From: Marininema mesophilum
GTDB taxonomy: Bacteria > Bacillota > Bacilli > Thermoactinomycetales > DSM-45169
Assembly (NCBI RefSeq): GCF_900106775.1
Contig: NZ_FNNQ01000016.1
Location: 1-64,000 of the forward strand
Length of the DNA stretch: 64,000 nt
Direction of reading: 5' to 3'
How positions within the stretch are numbered: the stretch's first letter is position 1; each line of letters opens with the position of its first letter. Both the position numbers and the translations under genes were made by a program. The notes under the pieces are model-generated. The model saw nothing but the letters and a program-made list of their open reading frames with translations. It was not told the DNA's origin and did no database searches. Shown here piece by piece: positions 50,914-59,884 of this stretch.

Positions 50914-51576
50914 ATGGCAGAAAGTTTGAATAACTTATTGGAAAAAGCAGAAGAAGTATCTGCTACAGAGTCTTTTGTACTACAAAACTCTCGTGCATTG
51001 AAAATTCATGTGACCGACTCCGTATACTGTCGAGCGGGTAGTATGATCGCTTATCAAGGAGATATCTCCTTTACCAGTACATCAGGTGGGATCGGAAAAT
51101 GGATTAAGAAGAAATTAACTGGTGAAGGCTTTCCACTGATGAAAGCAGAAGGAACCGGTGATCTTTTCTTAGCGGACAATGCCGCTGATGTAACCATCTT
51201 AAAATTGAATGGAGAATCCTTATTTATAGAAGGACGCCATCTCCTTGCCTTTGAAAATACGATTGAGTGGAATATTTCTGTGCTGCGCGGTGCTGGAATT
51301 GCCTCAGGGGGCATGTTTACTTGTCAATTATCTGGACATGGTTATGTTGCCATCAGTTCACACGGTACCCCCATCGCGCTCGATTCCCCGGTCATAGTGG
51401 ACCCCAACGCAGTCATTGGCTGGACGGATAATCTCTCTCCAAAAATGAAGACGGATATTAACTTAAAAACCCTAATCGGCAAGTCTTCGGGAGAAACCTT
51501 CCAACTTTCCTTTAACGGAGCAGGTAAAGTCCTTATTCAACCTGCTGAATTACATTCTTTCGGTAGTGAAGAGTAA
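50914..51576 (+). CDS. AIM24-family protein
   Basis: The 220-residue beta-rich protein shows the AIM24/TRAP-like pattern: FVLQNSRALKIHV, CRAGSMIAYQGDISF, GTGDLFLADNAADVTIL, GESLFIEGRHLLAFE and VGWTDNLSPKM-like ends. Bacterial functions are unclear; mitochondrial Aim24 helps inner-membrane organisation. AAGGAGG precedes ATG 50914, and a long terminator follows. Confidence 0.85.
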   Translation: MAESLNNLLEKAEEVSATESFVLQNSRALKIHVTDSVYCRAGSMIAYQGDISFTSTSGGIGKWIKKKLTGEGFPLMKAEGTGDLFLADNAADVTILKLNGESLFIEGRHLLAFENTIEWNISVLRGAGIASGGMFTCQLSGHGYVAISSHGTPIALDSPVIVDPNAVIGWTDNLSPKMKTDINLKTLIGKSSGETFQLSFNGAGKVLIQPAELHSFGSEE

Positions 51577-51609
51577 AATTCCAAAGGATATTGCGGCTTG
51601 CTAAAATAT

Positions 51610-51674
51610 AAAATACGAAGGCTTGAGAAATGATATGGATATCATTTAATCTCATCCCTTCGTATTTTATTTTT
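51610..51674 (+). terminator. Branched terminator after AIM24
   Basis: AAAATACGAAGG pairs with CCTTCGTATTTT, enclosing a second hairpin (AAATGATAT/ATATCATTT), and is followed by ATTTTT. Confidence 0.8.
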
Positions 51675-51915
51675 AATTTGATGCCTGATACCAGCGGGAT
51701 GGGCAACGCTCACACGTTACTATATCAAAACCTGTTGCTTATAACATCCCCTAAAAAGTAGGGATAAGAGACCCTTCAAAAATGGTTATTATAAAAAAAA
51801 GTGTCCTTTTATTTTGCTGAAAAACTTGATATATTTGAATTGTTATTGTTGTGATGAATCGACAGAGAATTTTCTGATCGGTAAATCATGCCAAGATATT
51901 GGAGGAGGCTAATCA

Positions 51916-52632
51916 ATGGTTCGTTTTTTTCGTGTTGGGATGTTGGCTCTGATGATGGTAGCTGTAGTGGGCTTGACTTTTGGAGTCAACGGAGCTTCAG
52001 CAAAGGATACGAGTGCTTTTCGTAAGGTGACTAAAGGAAGTCCATCGGTGGAGTATGTAGTTAGCGGAAAGGCGAGCGTTTGGGAAGCTACCTATAGTTT
52101 TCGTGTGAAAGATGGAAGTAAAACAGTTAGCAAAGGGTTTGGAATAGCTTCCACGGGTGCACCAAACTGGGGGGATTTTAAGCAGGTTATCAAATTGCCC
52201 AAAAGCGCCTCTGCGTTAAAGAAGACCTTGAAGGTTGAGTTATACGAAGAGTCCGCGAAAGATGGTTCCGAGATAAATAAAATCGTTTTTCCTTTGAAAA
52301 AAGGAAAATTTAGTGGGAAGAACATCTCCTTTAAAGATATATCGATTGCTGATCCGAAGGTAAAGTATTCATTTAAGGGAGAAGCTCAAGTATCAAAAGG
52401 TGTGTACCACTATGTTATCGGTGATGGTCATGACTATGTAGCGGTAGGGAGCGGGAAGGCTTCTGCTGACGCACCGAAATGGGGCAAGTTCAGTAAAAGT
52501 GTGAGCATCCCACTGAGTGATGTCCCAGTCAATGGTACATTGATGTTGGAGTTGTATGAAAAAAGCCCTAAAGATGGTCAACCGATTCACGGTTATTTAA
52601 CGCCCTTGGATCAATTACCCTGGACGAAGTGA
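51916..52632 (+). CDS. Secreted protein with two Gmad2 domains
   Basis: A signal peptide (LALMMVAVVGLTFGV, cleavage near ASA-KD) is followed by two similar 90-residue Ig-like domains. Each has VSGKASVWEATYSFRVKDG-type and GAPNWGDFKQVIKLP-type blocks ending in LELYE(E/K)SPKDG. This is the Gmad2 domain linked to spore germination proteins. The protein is probably at the cell or spore surface. GGAGGAGG precedes ATG 51916. Confidence 0.82.
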   Translation: MVRFFRVGMLALMMVAVVGLTFGVNGASAKDTSAFRKVTKGSPSVEYVVSGKASVWEATYSFRVKDGSKTVSKGFGIASTGAPNWGDFKQVIKLPKSASALKKTLKVELYEESAKDGSEINKIVFPLKKGKFSGKNISFKDISIADPKVKYSFKGEAQVSKGVYHYVIGDGHDYVAVGSGKASADAPKWGKFSKSVSIPLSDVPVNGTLMLELYEKSPKDGQPIHGYLTPLDQLPWTK

Positions 52633-52650
52633 CAATTCGAATAGAAGTGC

Positions 52651-52690
52651 AAACAACACCCCGATCCAATTGGACCGGGGTGTTGTTTAT
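52651..52690. terminator. Bidirectional terminator
   Basis: AAACAACACCCCG(A)TCCAA pairs with TTGGA(C)CGGGGTGTTGTTT with one mismatch. Confidence 0.85.
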
Positions 52691-52692
52691 AG

Positions 52693-53421
52693 TTACTTTT
52701 CAAAGAAAAATTTCAACGCAATAGGCAAGTCTCGTTGCCAAAATCCCCAGGTGTGATCCCCTTCTTGCTCAGAGTACTCCACATCTGCATCTCTTTCCGA
52801 GAGAGCACGGTGAACCTCACGGTTACGGGCAAGTAGATCAAGGTTTCCTAAATGGGTAGGGACAGCCGTTTCCGACTTCCCGATCGTTTGATAGATCTCT
52901 AGGTAACCGAGGGAACCTGATTGGCCAATCTTATCCAAGGTTTGCTCTAAAAAAGCACCTGATTGGGAGAGGATGCGTTGGAATTTTTGCGGATATTGTA
53001 GTGCTAGATGTAAAGAAACGGTGCCGCCAAGGGAAGAACCGCCAAGAACCCGCTCATCGGGGTGGGTAGAGACAGGGAAATTCTCTTCTACAGCAGGTAT
53101 TAGCTCCTCTGCGAAAAATTGTAGGTATCTATCAAAGCGTTCGCCGATGGGAGCATACTCCGAGGTGCGCTTTGCTTTATCTACTGGAAGGGCAACTGCA
53201 ACAAAGGGGTGAATCTCATTATCCAGGATCAGTTGATTTGCTTGGGTAGCTAGACGTCCCAAATTGAAGTAATCATCGCCATCCTGCAGATACAGAACAG
53301 GGTAGGATTCACTTTCATCGTGTTCTGGAGGGAGATAGACCTGAAAGGGTCTTGTTTCACCCAGGTGCTGGCTCTCCACTTCTCTTTTTAATATGGTTCG
53401 TTTTAGATATCGCTTATCCAT
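52693..53421 (-). CDS. Alpha/beta-hydrolase esterase, enterochelin-esterase-like
   Basis: The 242-residue protein has PFQVYLPPEHDESESYPVLYLQDGDDYFN, the nucleophile elbow GGSSLGGTVSLHLA and the catalytic His in DHTWGFWQRDLP, matching the Fes/esterase D group. It is probably a cytosolic carboxylesterase or a siderophore esterase; no siderophore genes are nearby. The start at ATG 53421 is set by distance from AAAGGA; GTG 53430 is the alternative. Confidence 0.85.
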   Translation of the reverse strand: MDKRYLKRTILKREVESQHLGETRPFQVYLPPEHDESESYPVLYLQDGDDYFNLGRLATQANQLILDNEIHPFVAVALPVDKAKRTSEYAPIGERFDRYLQFFAEELIPAVEENFPVSTHPDERVLGGSSLGGTVSLHLALQYPQKFQRILSQSGAFLEQTLDKIGQSGSLGYLEIYQTIGKSETAVPTHLGNLDLLARNREVHRALSERDADVEYSEQEGDHTWGFWQRDLPIALKFFFEK

Positions 53422-53485
53422 CACCAGCACACCGTCCTTTTCTTTCTGTGTTCCTTATTGTACCCCATTCCATAGTCTAGTACTA

Positions 53486-54184
53486 CTATATCCAACCTCC
53501 TACGCAGCCCTTTGATGGCATAGAATAAATGGCTCCATGTTTTATATACCAAGCTCCTTTGGTGTCACTCCTTGTTAGAAGCTGAAATTGATCATCGATA
53601 ATCGCCAATCCACAATCGTCTTCTAAGGCGAGTCCTTCTGTCCCCATTTTTGAAAGGGAGAGAAAGGCCTGTCTTCGATCTGTTTGGTTAAAATGAGGAC
53701 AAATAGTTGTAGGGATTATTCCCCAGCCCTCGCTAAGGATATATTCTCCCTCATGCTCATAATTTGAACGCAATCCCTTCTCAAACCAACATATGGCTCC
53801 TGCGCTGATACCAACGATGACTTTCCCTTTTTTCCACGCTTCCTGGATCAGTGAATCCACCCGATGTTTCTGCCAAAAGGCCAGCATCTTGATATAGTTA
53901 CCCCCACCAAGGTAAAGTAAATCAGCGTCTAAGATCGTCTTCCGTAGCGAATATTCTCGATCAGCAATGTCAGAAGAGCGCAGTACTTCTGTATGACAAC
54001 CCAATTTTGCGCCATATAGGTTATGAAAACTTGTGATATATTCTTCTTCATCCCCACTGGCTGTAGGAATAAACAAGGCGAGTGGGGATTTTTTATTCGT
54101 TAGTTTAACAGCATAGGAATCGATTGCTTTGGTGCTGCCACTTTCCAACCATCCACCACCAATCAATATTAATTTCCTTTGCAT
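53486..54184 (-). CDS. Peptidase S51-family protein
   Basis: The 232-residue protein has IGGGW, ALFIPTASGDEEEYI, LYLGGGNYIKML and the nucleophilic Ser in VGISAGAICWFE, the S51 (peptidase E/cyanophycinase-like) pattern. Such enzymes cut Asp-X dipeptides. It is likely cytosolic. The start follows GAGGAAATAAC. Confidence 0.85.
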   Translation of the reverse strand: MQRKLILIGGGWLESGSTKAIDSYAVKLTNKKSPLALFIPTASGDEEEYITSFHNLYGAKLGCHTEVLRSSDIADREYSLRKTILDADLLYLGGGNYIKMLAFWQKHRVDSLIQEAWKKGKVIVGISAGAICWFEKGLRSNYEHEGEYILSEGWGIIPTTICPHFNQTDRRQAFLSLSKMGTEGLALEDDCGLAIIDDQFQLLTRSDTKGAWYIKHGAIYSMPSKGCVGGWI

Positions 54185-54398
54185 AGTTATTTCCTCCTCA
54201 ATTGATTTAAATAAAATAAGTATACTATTTAATCAATATCATAGAATAGTAGGTTGAATAGCTAATGTGAAAAGAAGTAAGCTCATTACTGGAATCACGC
54301 TTATATAGGTTCTCGATCAGTGTAACGTTTTGACCTAAGCGAGTAGGCCAATTAAAATAGAAGAGGTAGATGAAACTTCAGTTAAACGGGGTGGGCCG

Positions 54399-56339
54399 AT
54401 GCATAAAGTAGCGTGGTTTCCTGAGGATGAACAAATCCACAAGATGCGAATGCACCGATTAATGACGAAAAATGAAATAACAGACTATGATGAATTATAT
54501 CAACGTTCAGTAGAGGATCCTGCTTGGTTTTGGGATGAAGTGGTGAAGGATCTCCATTTGAAGTGGGATCAACCCTACTCGAAGGTGCTAGATCTTTCTA
54601 AAGGGGCTGCCTGGCCTCAGTGGTTTGTGGATGGCAAGATGAATGTGGCAACCAATTGCCTCGACCGTTGGGCAGATGACCCACACTCCCAGAATCGGTT
54701 GGCCATCATCACCGAGGGGGATGGTGGGGATGTTCAGCGGTGGACCTACCATGAACTTCGGGAAGAAGTAGCAGGTTTTGCCCAGGGTCTTATCGATATC
54801 GGTGTAATGCCTGGGGATCGGATTGCTATCTATTTGCCAATGGTAGTAGAAAATGTGATTGCGATGCTAGCAATAGCACGGATCGGTGCAATATTTACGC
54901 CTTGTTTCTCTGGCTATGGAGCGGAAGCGGTGGCTACCCGCCTGAGGGATTGTGAGGCAAAGTTACTCATTACGGCGGATGGTTTTTGGCGTCGTGGTAA
55001 AGTGGTGAAAATGAAGGAAGAGGCTGATCGGGCTGCTGAGCTTTCCCCAAGTGTAGAGAAAGTGATTGTCGTCCGTCGTATAGGAAGAGATGTCCCTTCC
55101 CATGAAAGGGATATCGAATGGGCTGAATTGGGCCGGAATAAGAAAGCGCTTTCAAGTGTGAAAACGAATGCAAATACTCCTTTTATGATCATCTACACCT
55201 CCGGTACAACAGGACGACCAAAGGGTACGGTTCATGTTCATGCAGGCTTTCCGATCAAAGCGGCTTTTGACGCTGGATATGGGATGGATTTGCGCCAAGA
55301 GGATACCCTTTTTTGGATGACGGATATGGGCTGGATGATGGGACCGTGGATGGTATTTGGAGCCCTCCTCAACGGAAGTACTATGGTTCTTTTCGAAGGG
55401 ACGCCGGACTATCCACAACCCGACCGACTATGGGAGTTGGTAGAGAAGCATCGTATCAGTCACTTAGGTATTTCGCCGACTGTGATTCGTACATTAATGA
55501 AGTTTGGCGAAGAGTGGGTAGAAAAGCACGATCAATCCTCATTAAAAGTGTTTGCTTCTACGGGGGAACCTTGGAATCCAGAGCCTTGGTATTGGTTATT
55601 TGATCGTGTTGGTAAAGGACGAGTCCCGATTTGTAACTACTCAGGTGGCACAGAGATTTCGGGAGGAATTTTGTTTAGTAATTTGATGAAGCCCATCGCT
55701 CCATGTTCCTTTAGTGGACCCATGCCAGGAATGGATGCAGAGGTTGTGGATGAACAAGGGCAACCGGTTCGTGGTAAAGTAGGTGAACTTGTGATGAAAC
55801 AACCCTGGGTAGGAATGACGCAAGGATTCTGGAAAGATCCAAAGCGATATGAAAAAGCGTATTGGAGTCGCTGGGAGGGAATCTGGGTTCATGGAGACTG
55901 GGTGCATGCAGAAGACGGGGGCTTCTGGTACATCACGGGTCGCTCGGATGATACATTAAAAATTGCAGGGAAACGGTTAGGTCCAGCTGAGATGGAATCT
56001 GTTCTTGTGGGCCATCCCTCAGTTATAGAAGCAGCCACGATTGGCGTTCCTGATGCTGTGAAAGGAGAGGCAGCAGTCTGTTTTGCTGTTTTAAAGCCGG
56101 GAGTTACAGGGAATGAAGAGTTGAAAAGTGAATTAGTCATGTTGGTTGGTGAACATTTGGGTAAGGCCTTACGACCACGGGAAATCCATTTTGTCTCGGA
56201 GTTACCTAAGACACGAAATGGGAAAATCCTACGTCGGGTCATCAAATCGGCTTATACGGGTCAAGATGCTGGGGATCTATCGGCACTGGAAAACCCAGCT
56301 GCATTGGAGGAATTGCGTAGAGAAAAGGGATCTACCTGA
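54399..56339 (+). CDS. AMP-dependent acyl-CoA synthetase, AcsA-like
   Basis: The 646-residue enzyme has the Acs layout: N-terminal DPAWFWDEVVKDL, P-loop YTSGTTGRPKGTVHVH, CNYSGGTEISGGI, YITGRSDDTLKIAGKRLGPAEMES and the catalytic Lys in KTRNGKILRRV. It activates a carboxylate through an acyl-adenylate. Sequence places it near acetyl/propionyl- or acetoacetyl-CoA synthetases, and the exact acid is unknown. Weak GGGTGGG precedes ATG 54399. Confidence 0.88.
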   Translation: MHKVAWFPEDEQIHKMRMHRLMTKNEITDYDELYQRSVEDPAWFWDEVVKDLHLKWDQPYSKVLDLSKGAAWPQWFVDGKMNVATNCLDRWADDPHSQNRLAIITEGDGGDVQRWTYHELREEVAGFAQGLIDIGVMPGDRIAIYLPMVVENVIAMLAIARIGAIFTPCFSGYGAEAVATRLRDCEAKLLITADGFWRRGKVVKMKEEADRAAELSPSVEKVIVVRRIGRDVPSHERDIEWAELGRNKKALSSVKTNANTPFMIIYTSGTTGRPKGTVHVHAGFPIKAAFDAGYGMDLRQEDTLFWMTDMGWMMGPWMVFGALLNGSTMVLFEGTPDYPQPDRLWELVEKHRISHLGISPTVIRTLMKFGEEWVEKHDQSSLKVFASTGEPWNPEPWYWLFDRVGKGRVPICNYSGGTEISGGILFSNLMKPIAPCSFSGPMPGMDAEVVDEQGQPVRGKVGELVMKQPWVGMTQGFWKDPKRYEKAYWSRWEGIWVHGDWVHAEDGGFWYITGRSDDTLKIAGKRLGPAEMESVLVGHPSVIEAATIGVPDAVKGEAAVCFAVLKPGVTGNEELKSELVMLVGEHLGKALRPREIHFVSELPKTRNGKILRRVIKSAYTGQDAGDLSALENPAALEELRREKGST

Positions 56340-56671
56340 TGGAATCCAGGTCAATAATTTACTTATACCATTTACTTTAATTGTAAAAGCCTGTATCCAA
56401 AAGGATGGGGGCTTTTTTTCTTAGGAAATCCTTTCTATTGATTTATTTGCGACTTATAATAAGAGGATAGGCTTCCCTGCCCTGGGATTAAGAAAGTAAA
56501 TAATTTGCAAAATTTATCCTTATTATTAATTATCTTACATCTTCATAAGTCATGGTTTTATCGGTGGATATCATGACCACATAGGTTGTCTACCAAGAAA
56601 AAGTTCTTTCTAAATAACGGACAGAAAAAACGTAGGTGCTACGAATTATAGAGTAGGGAGAGGTGTCGGCA
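56340..56671. other. AT-rich gap upstream of sigI
   Basis: This stretch holds the synthetase terminator and an AT-rich region. A CGTAG/CTACG palindrome and CGAA near 56642 could be part of a SigI autoregulatory promoter, but no -35 match was found. Confidence 0.4.
56385..56419 (+). terminator. Terminator of the synthetase gene
   Basis: AAAAGCC(TGT)ATCC, an AAAA loop and GGAT(GG)GGGCTTTT, followed by more T. Confidence 0.75.
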
Positions 56672-57427
56672 TTGCATCCGGGGGACGGTGATCGAGACCA
56701 ACATAGAGAAATGATAGAAAAACGTGTGCTGTTAGCTCAATCCGATCCATCATCGGGGGAGCGGGAAAGTTTATTAAGTGAGTACAGTTTATACGTCACT
56801 AAAATTGCTTCCCGCATCTGTCACAGACAGATTACGGTCCAGGATGATGAGTATTCGATCGCATTATCAGGTTTTGATGAGGCGATTACACGTTTTGAAG
56901 AGGGGCGACAATCTACCTTCCTTTCTTTTTCTTACATGGTCATACAGCGGCGCTTAACGGATTTTTACAGGCGGGAGAAAAAGCATACTCAGCAGTTAGC
57001 CATAGCACATAGTGGAACAACAGAGAGCGAATCGATCAGTCCAGAAGTAGTAAAACATTCTGTTGACCAATATAGAGAAGATGAGAGACGGAATATGACT
57101 CGCTTGGAAGTTGTTCAGTTTTCGCAGTTTCTCGAACGCTATGAAATAAAGCTAACTGACTTGGTTAAGTCTTCTCCCAAGCATAATGATACCCGCCGTG
57201 ACATGTTAAGTGTGGCAAAGAGAATTGTTGCAGATGCAGAGCTTTATGAGGTATTTATGAACAAAAAGAAGACAGGGAAAGATTTTGCGGAACGAGTGGG
57301 TTGTCATCCACGGACATTAAAAAGACATCGCATGTTTTTAACCGCGCTAGTCCTTGTTTTCGTCGAGGATTTGCCCCTATTGCGGCAATATCTCGATATT
57401 CCATCGCATGTGAAGGGAGGTGGTTGA
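56672..57427 (+). CDS. sigI: RNA polymerase sigma factor SigI
   Basis: The 251-residue sigma factor has the SigI pattern: SGERESLLSEYSLYVTKIASRICHR, DDEYSIALSGFDEAITRFEEGRQSTFLSFSYMVIQRRLTDFYRRE, and the helix-turn-helix end KTGKDFAERVGCHPRTLKRHRMFLTALVLV. In Bacillota it serves heat or cell-wall related regulons. TTG 56672 is favoured, 8 bases after GGGAGAGG; GTG 56663 is the alternative. It ends 2 bases before rsgI. Confidence 0.9.
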   Translation: MHPGDGDRDQHREMIEKRVLLAQSDPSSGERESLLSEYSLYVTKIASRICHRQITVQDDEYSIALSGFDEAITRFEEGRQSTFLSFSYMVIQRRLTDFYRREKKHTQQLAIAHSGTTESESISPEVVKHSVDQYREDERRNMTRLEVVQFSQFLERYEIKLTDLVKSSPKHNDTRRDMLSVAKRIVADAELYEVFMNKKKTGKDFAERVGCHPRTLKRHRMFLTALVLVFVEDLPLLRQYLDIPSHVKGGG

Positions 57428-57428
57428 T

Positions 57429-58583
57429 GTGCAGAGGGGAATAGTCATGGAAATCGGGTCAAAGGATTGTGTGGTGATGACGCCAGATGGACAATTTCTT
57501 ACGGTACCACGCCAAGATAAGAACTTGGATCTGGGGGATGAGATTCACTTTCAATTGAAGAGCAAGCGAAGCTTAGCCGCAAGATTTGGCAGACCAGCTT
57601 GGATCACTAGTGGGTTAACGGCAGTAGCAGTGATGATATTTACTCTCCTGATGCCTCAATGGGCAACGGATGAAGCCCACGCTTCAAGTTATGTCTATAT
57701 TGATTTGAATCCGAGCTTGGAACTTGCTTTGGATAAAGATCGCGAGGTTGTTAAGCTCCGGGCCCTCAATTCTTCAGCAAAGCATCTGGTGAAAGGGATG
57801 GAATGGAAAGGGGCCGAGGTGAAGGATGTCGTGGTTAATGTCCTCAGTCGAGCAAAGAAGGCCCGGTATCTCGATAAAAAGGAACGAGTACTCATTTCCC
57901 AAGTCGAGAAGGAAAAACAACCAACATCCAAGAAATTACTGGCGATGATCGAGCAGGAAGTAAAGGATACTCCAGAACTGAGTGATACACGCCTTGACTT
58001 ATACACACTTCCTCTTCCTGATAAGTTGAAGAGAGAAGCAGAGACGAAAGGGATCTCTCCAGCGAAATATGCTGTGGGACTTGTAGCACGACGCAATGGA
58101 GAAAAGCTCTCGATCGAAGAATTATCTACCATGTCGATCTCAGACTTGATGAAGAAGGTAGACCTTTCCCCGGTCTTGCGCAATCCACCATCCGACCAAG
58201 ACTGGACCACCTGGATAGAAGAAGATCAGAAGCAGAATTATGGTGACTCCAGCGGTTCAACCAATCGTGGAGTGCAAGATAAAAATACGGGTAGCACAGG
58301 AACCACAAAGGAGAACCCACCCAATAAAAAAGATAGGGATAATCAGGATAGGTCTTCACAGACCCCTTCTCTCCCGCTAAAGGAACCTGTGAGTATTCCA
58401 GAACCACCACCACCAGAACCCAAACCACCAGCTGTAACCGAACCACCACCATCATCCCCGGATGGTGATGGTGGGACAGAGGAGAAGCCCCCCGCAGATA
58501 CTGGCGATTCAGCCAGTAGCGGTGGGGACGATTCCTCCCAATCACCTTCACCAAATACCGAAAGTAATGGTTCTACTCCATAA
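57429..58583 (+). CDS. rsgI: Anti-sigma-I factor RsgI
   Basis: The 384-residue protein begins with the RsgI N-terminal domain (RGIVMEIGSKDCVVMTPDGQFLTV), which binds SigI. One membrane helix (about residues 57-75) follows, then the periplasmic-type domain (YVYIDLNPSLELALDKDREVVKL...LVKGMEWKGAEVKDVV) and a long Pro/Ser/Asp-rich tail. No carbohydrate-binding module is seen at the C-terminus, unlike clostridial RsgI proteins. GTG 57429 follows AAGGGAGG. Confidence 0.9.
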   Translation: MQRGIVMEIGSKDCVVMTPDGQFLTVPRQDKNLDLGDEIHFQLKSKRSLAARFGRPAWITSGLTAVAVMIFTLLMPQWATDEAHASSYVYIDLNPSLELALDKDREVVKLRALNSSAKHLVKGMEWKGAEVKDVVVNVLSRAKKARYLDKKERVLISQVEKEKQPTSKKLLAMIEQEVKDTPELSDTRLDLYTLPLPDKLKREAETKGISPAKYAVGLVARRNGEKLSIEELSTMSISDLMKKVDLSPVLRNPPSDQDWTTWIEEDQKQNYGDSSGSTNRGVQDKNTGSTGTTKENPPNKKDRDNQDRSSQTPSLPLKEPVSIPEPPPPEPKPPAVTEPPPSSPDGDGGTEEKPPADTGDSASSGGDDSSQSPSPNTESNGSTP

Positions 58584-58666
58584 AAATAAAAAGACCACCT
58601 CCTCCGTGATTGGTATGCCGACTCTCCCGTTGTCTAACCAACTTACGAAAGATGGGGGATGTATAG

Positions 58667-58915
58667 ATGAAAGGGATTGGTATTGTACGTAAAGTTGATC
58701 ACCTAGGACGCGTGGTTTTACCGAAGGAATTGAGAGATACGATGAATATTCATCCGCATGATGGGGTGGAGATTTTCGTTCATAATGATTCGATTGTCCT
58801 GCAAAAATATAACCCGAGTTGTATTTTTTGCGAGTCTGCTGATCAACTTTTCTACTTTAAGTCGAAAATCGTGTGTGAATCTTGTCTTCAGGAAACCAAT
58901 GTTCACGTTTCTTAA
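58667..58915 (+). CDS. AbrB/SpoVT-like regulator with zinc-ribbon tail
   Basis: The 82-residue protein has the swapped-hairpin DNA-binding domain GIVRKVDHLGRVVLPKELRDTMNI and a C-terminal CIFC...CESC pair. This is the AbrB/Abh subfamily of transition-state regulators. It forms dimers or tetramers and controls sporulation and stationary-phase genes. GATGGGGGATG lies before ATG 58667, and a terminator follows. Confidence 0.9.
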   Translation: MKGIGIVRKVDHLGRVVLPKELRDTMNIHPHDGVEIFVHNDSIVLQKYNPSCIFCESADQLFYFKSKIVCESCLQETNVHVS

Positions 58916-58921
58916 CGAGAC

Positions 58922-58943
58922 AGCCCGCAAGGGCTCTTTTTTT
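58922..58943 (+). terminator. Terminator of the AbrB-like gene
   Basis: AGCCC, a GCAA loop and GGGCT, followed by CTTTTTTTT. Confidence 0.85.
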
Positions 58944-58977
58944 TGTTTTTGTTCAGGCATCGACGAAAGCAGGGTAG

Positions 58978-59007
58978 CTGACAAACAAGCGCTTGTTTTG
59001 ATAAAAT
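58978..59007 (+). promoter_or_regulatory. Promoter with embedded 16-bp palindromic operator
   Basis: CTGACA (58978-58983) and TAAAAT (59002-59007) are separated by 18 bases. Between them lies AAACAAGCGCTTGTTT (58983-58998), a perfect palindrome that would block polymerase when bound. TetR-type regulators of fatty-acid or phenylacetate catabolism use sites of this kind. It drives the enoyl-CoA hydratase block; the regulator gene is not in the window. Confidence 0.65.
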
Positions 59008-59093
59008 AGTAACCGTAGTCTTAAACAGACAGATAACTAAGGCGCCAATATCTTGTAAGCGGTTACTTTTATTATGGGAGAGGGGGAATTTTT

Positions 59094-59867
59094 GTGGAGT
59101 ATCAATATATACAGGTTAGCCGTGATGGGGAGGTCGGACGAATTCTTTTATATCGTCCGAAAGTACTGAATGCCTTGAATACAGGCTTGATTTCTGAATT
59201 GGTTCAGACTTTAGAAGATATGGATCAGGATCCAACCATTCGATGCATCTTGCTTACAGGTGGAAATCGGGTTTTTGCAGCAGGAGCGGATATTGGTGAG
59301 ATGGCGACAGCTACCTCTGCTGAGCTGATGCTATCAAACCAGTTTGCTGATTGGGATCGTCTTCGTCGCATTAAAAAACCGATTGTGGCAGCGGTTGTAG
59401 GGTATGCCTTTGGTGGAGGATGCGAACTAGCAATGGCTTGCGATATGATCGTGGCAGCAGAGAACGCGCGTTTCGGCCAACCAGAGATCGATCTGGGGAT
59501 TATTCCTGGTGCAGGTGGGACACAACGACTCACACGCGCCGTAGGAAAAGCCAGAGCGATGGAGATGGTATTGACCGGTCGTGCGATAACCGCTCAAGAA
59601 GCTTTTTCTGTTGGGTTGGTTAACAGCGTGGTACCAGCGGAGAATGTGGAACTTGAGGCAATGAAATTGTGTCAACTAGTGGCTAGGAAGGCTCCTGTTG
59701 CTGTTCAGTTGGCTAAGGAATCTGTCTTAAATTCCTTTGATACGACGATTGCAGAGGGGCTCGATTACGAACAAAAACTATTCTACCTTCTCTTTTCAAC
59801 AGAGGATCAAAAAGAAGGGATGCAAGCCTTTGTAGAGAAGCGTCGGCCCAATTTTCAAGGGAAGTAA
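59094..59867 (+). CDS. Enoyl-CoA hydratase
   Basis: The 257-residue crotonase-fold enzyme has the oxyanion-hole block AAGADIGEM and both catalytic glutamates, in FGGGCELAMACD and FGQPEIDLGIIPGAGGTQRL. It adds water to trans-2-enoyl-CoA. Its position beside a PaaG-like gene suggests PaaF, the hydratase of phenylacetate degradation. GTG 59094 follows GAGAGGGGGA. The next gene starts 17 bases after its stop. Confidence 0.9.
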   Translation: MEYQYIQVSRDGEVGRILLYRPKVLNALNTGLISELVQTLEDMDQDPTIRCILLTGGNRVFAAGADIGEMATATSAELMLSNQFADWDRLRRIKKPIVAAVVGYAFGGGCELAMACDMIVAAENARFGQPEIDLGIIPGAGGTQRLTRAVGKARAMEMVLTGRAITAQEAFSVGLVNSVVPAENVELEAMKLCQLVARKAPVAVQLAKESVLNSFDTTIAEGLDYEQKLFYLLFSTEDQKEGMQAFVEKRRPNFQGK

Positions 59868-59884
59868 AAAAAGGAGGAATTTTA

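Noticed and set aside
56620..56671. SigI-type autoregulatory promoter before sigI
   Set aside because: A CGAA box is present, but no ACCCCC-like -35 element at the right distance was found.
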